NCBI GenBank assembly: GCA_027491255.1
Contig: JAIXWM010000048.1
Location: 1-46,901, forward strand
Length of the DNA stretch: 46,901 nucleotides
Origin: Rubrivivax sp.
GTDB lineage: Bacteria; Pseudomonadota; Gammaproteobacteria; Burkholderiales; Burkholderiaceae_C
Direction: 5' to 3'
The DNA is not shown here. The text below holds more notes on this DNA, generated by a model. The model saw only the letters and a list, made by a program, of their open reading frames with translations, had not been told where the DNA came from and searched no databases. The stretch's first letter is position 1.

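Noticed and set aside
3301..46901. RTX nonapeptide calcium repeats
   Set aside because: I found no GGxGxDxLx arrays; the acidic loops near the C-terminal side are spaced singly, one per 180-residue unit.
3301..46901. CRISPR or DNA-level short tandem repeats
   Set aside because: Repeats are recognisable in protein but strongly diverged in DNA, and lie in frame within one coding sequence.
1..46901. tRNA, rRNA, insertion sequence, terminator or promoter inside the window
   Set aside because: No cloverleaf, transposase motif, inverted-repeat ends or hairpin plus T-run was noticed, and the genes leave no gap longer than 13 bp.

Overview
The window is very GC-rich DNA, with third codon positions almost all G or C. 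Its codon use, together with the SapC, SecA-like and LEPR-XLL neighbours, suggests a proteobacterium, probably a Burkholderiales-type betaproteobacterium. The genus cannot be fixed from this sequence. Everything is coded on the plus strand, with no RNA gene, insertion sequence, CRISPR array or real intergenic space.

Four genes form one compact block. (1) Positions 1-469 hold the C-terminal end of a membrane-fusion/HlyD-like protein, possibly the tail of an M50-peptidase/HlyD fusion. (2) Positions 466-2544 encode a shortened SecA-like ATPase of 692 residues. It keeps both nucleotide-binding half-motifs but has almost none of the usual SecA C-terminal scaffold. (3) Positions 2558-3304 encode a SapC-family protein. 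(4) From 3301 to the right edge at 46901 runs one reading frame with no stop: at least 14,533 codons, well over 1.4 MDa of protein, still open at the window end. Genes 1/2 overlap by GTGA, 2/3 are 13 bp apart and 3/4 overlap by ATGA, so they look co-transcribed and translationally coupled.

The giant protein starts with a basic leader and a LEPR-XLL-type motif (LEDRVLLSAEP, residues 31-41). It then passes through distinct zones: a long haemagglutinin-like beta-helix (about 4.5-25.2 kb) with scattered Y-x-[YF]-[IV]-G...[DN]-[FY]-x-D-xxx-W modules; an array of about 22 Ig/cadherin-like repeats marked by G-T-xx-x-L-N-x-[YFW]-[LVI] (about 25.6-37.2 kb), with four PA14-like modules among them; a second, Ala/Gly-rich beta-helix ending in a GTSPG-type cap (37.4-40.5 kb); and a C-terminal array of about 180-190-residue repeats, each with an EF-hand-like DxDxDG loop (40.5 kb to the edge). 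One of these repeats is interrupted by an Asp-box (BNR) and tandem-module insertion.

The most attractive reading is a dedicated export and display system. The adaptor-like protein and the stripped-down SecA-like motor would move, and SapC might help place, a giant repetitive surface or released adhesin whose address tag is the LEPR-XLL segment. The genes and their order are seen directly; the joint function is inference.
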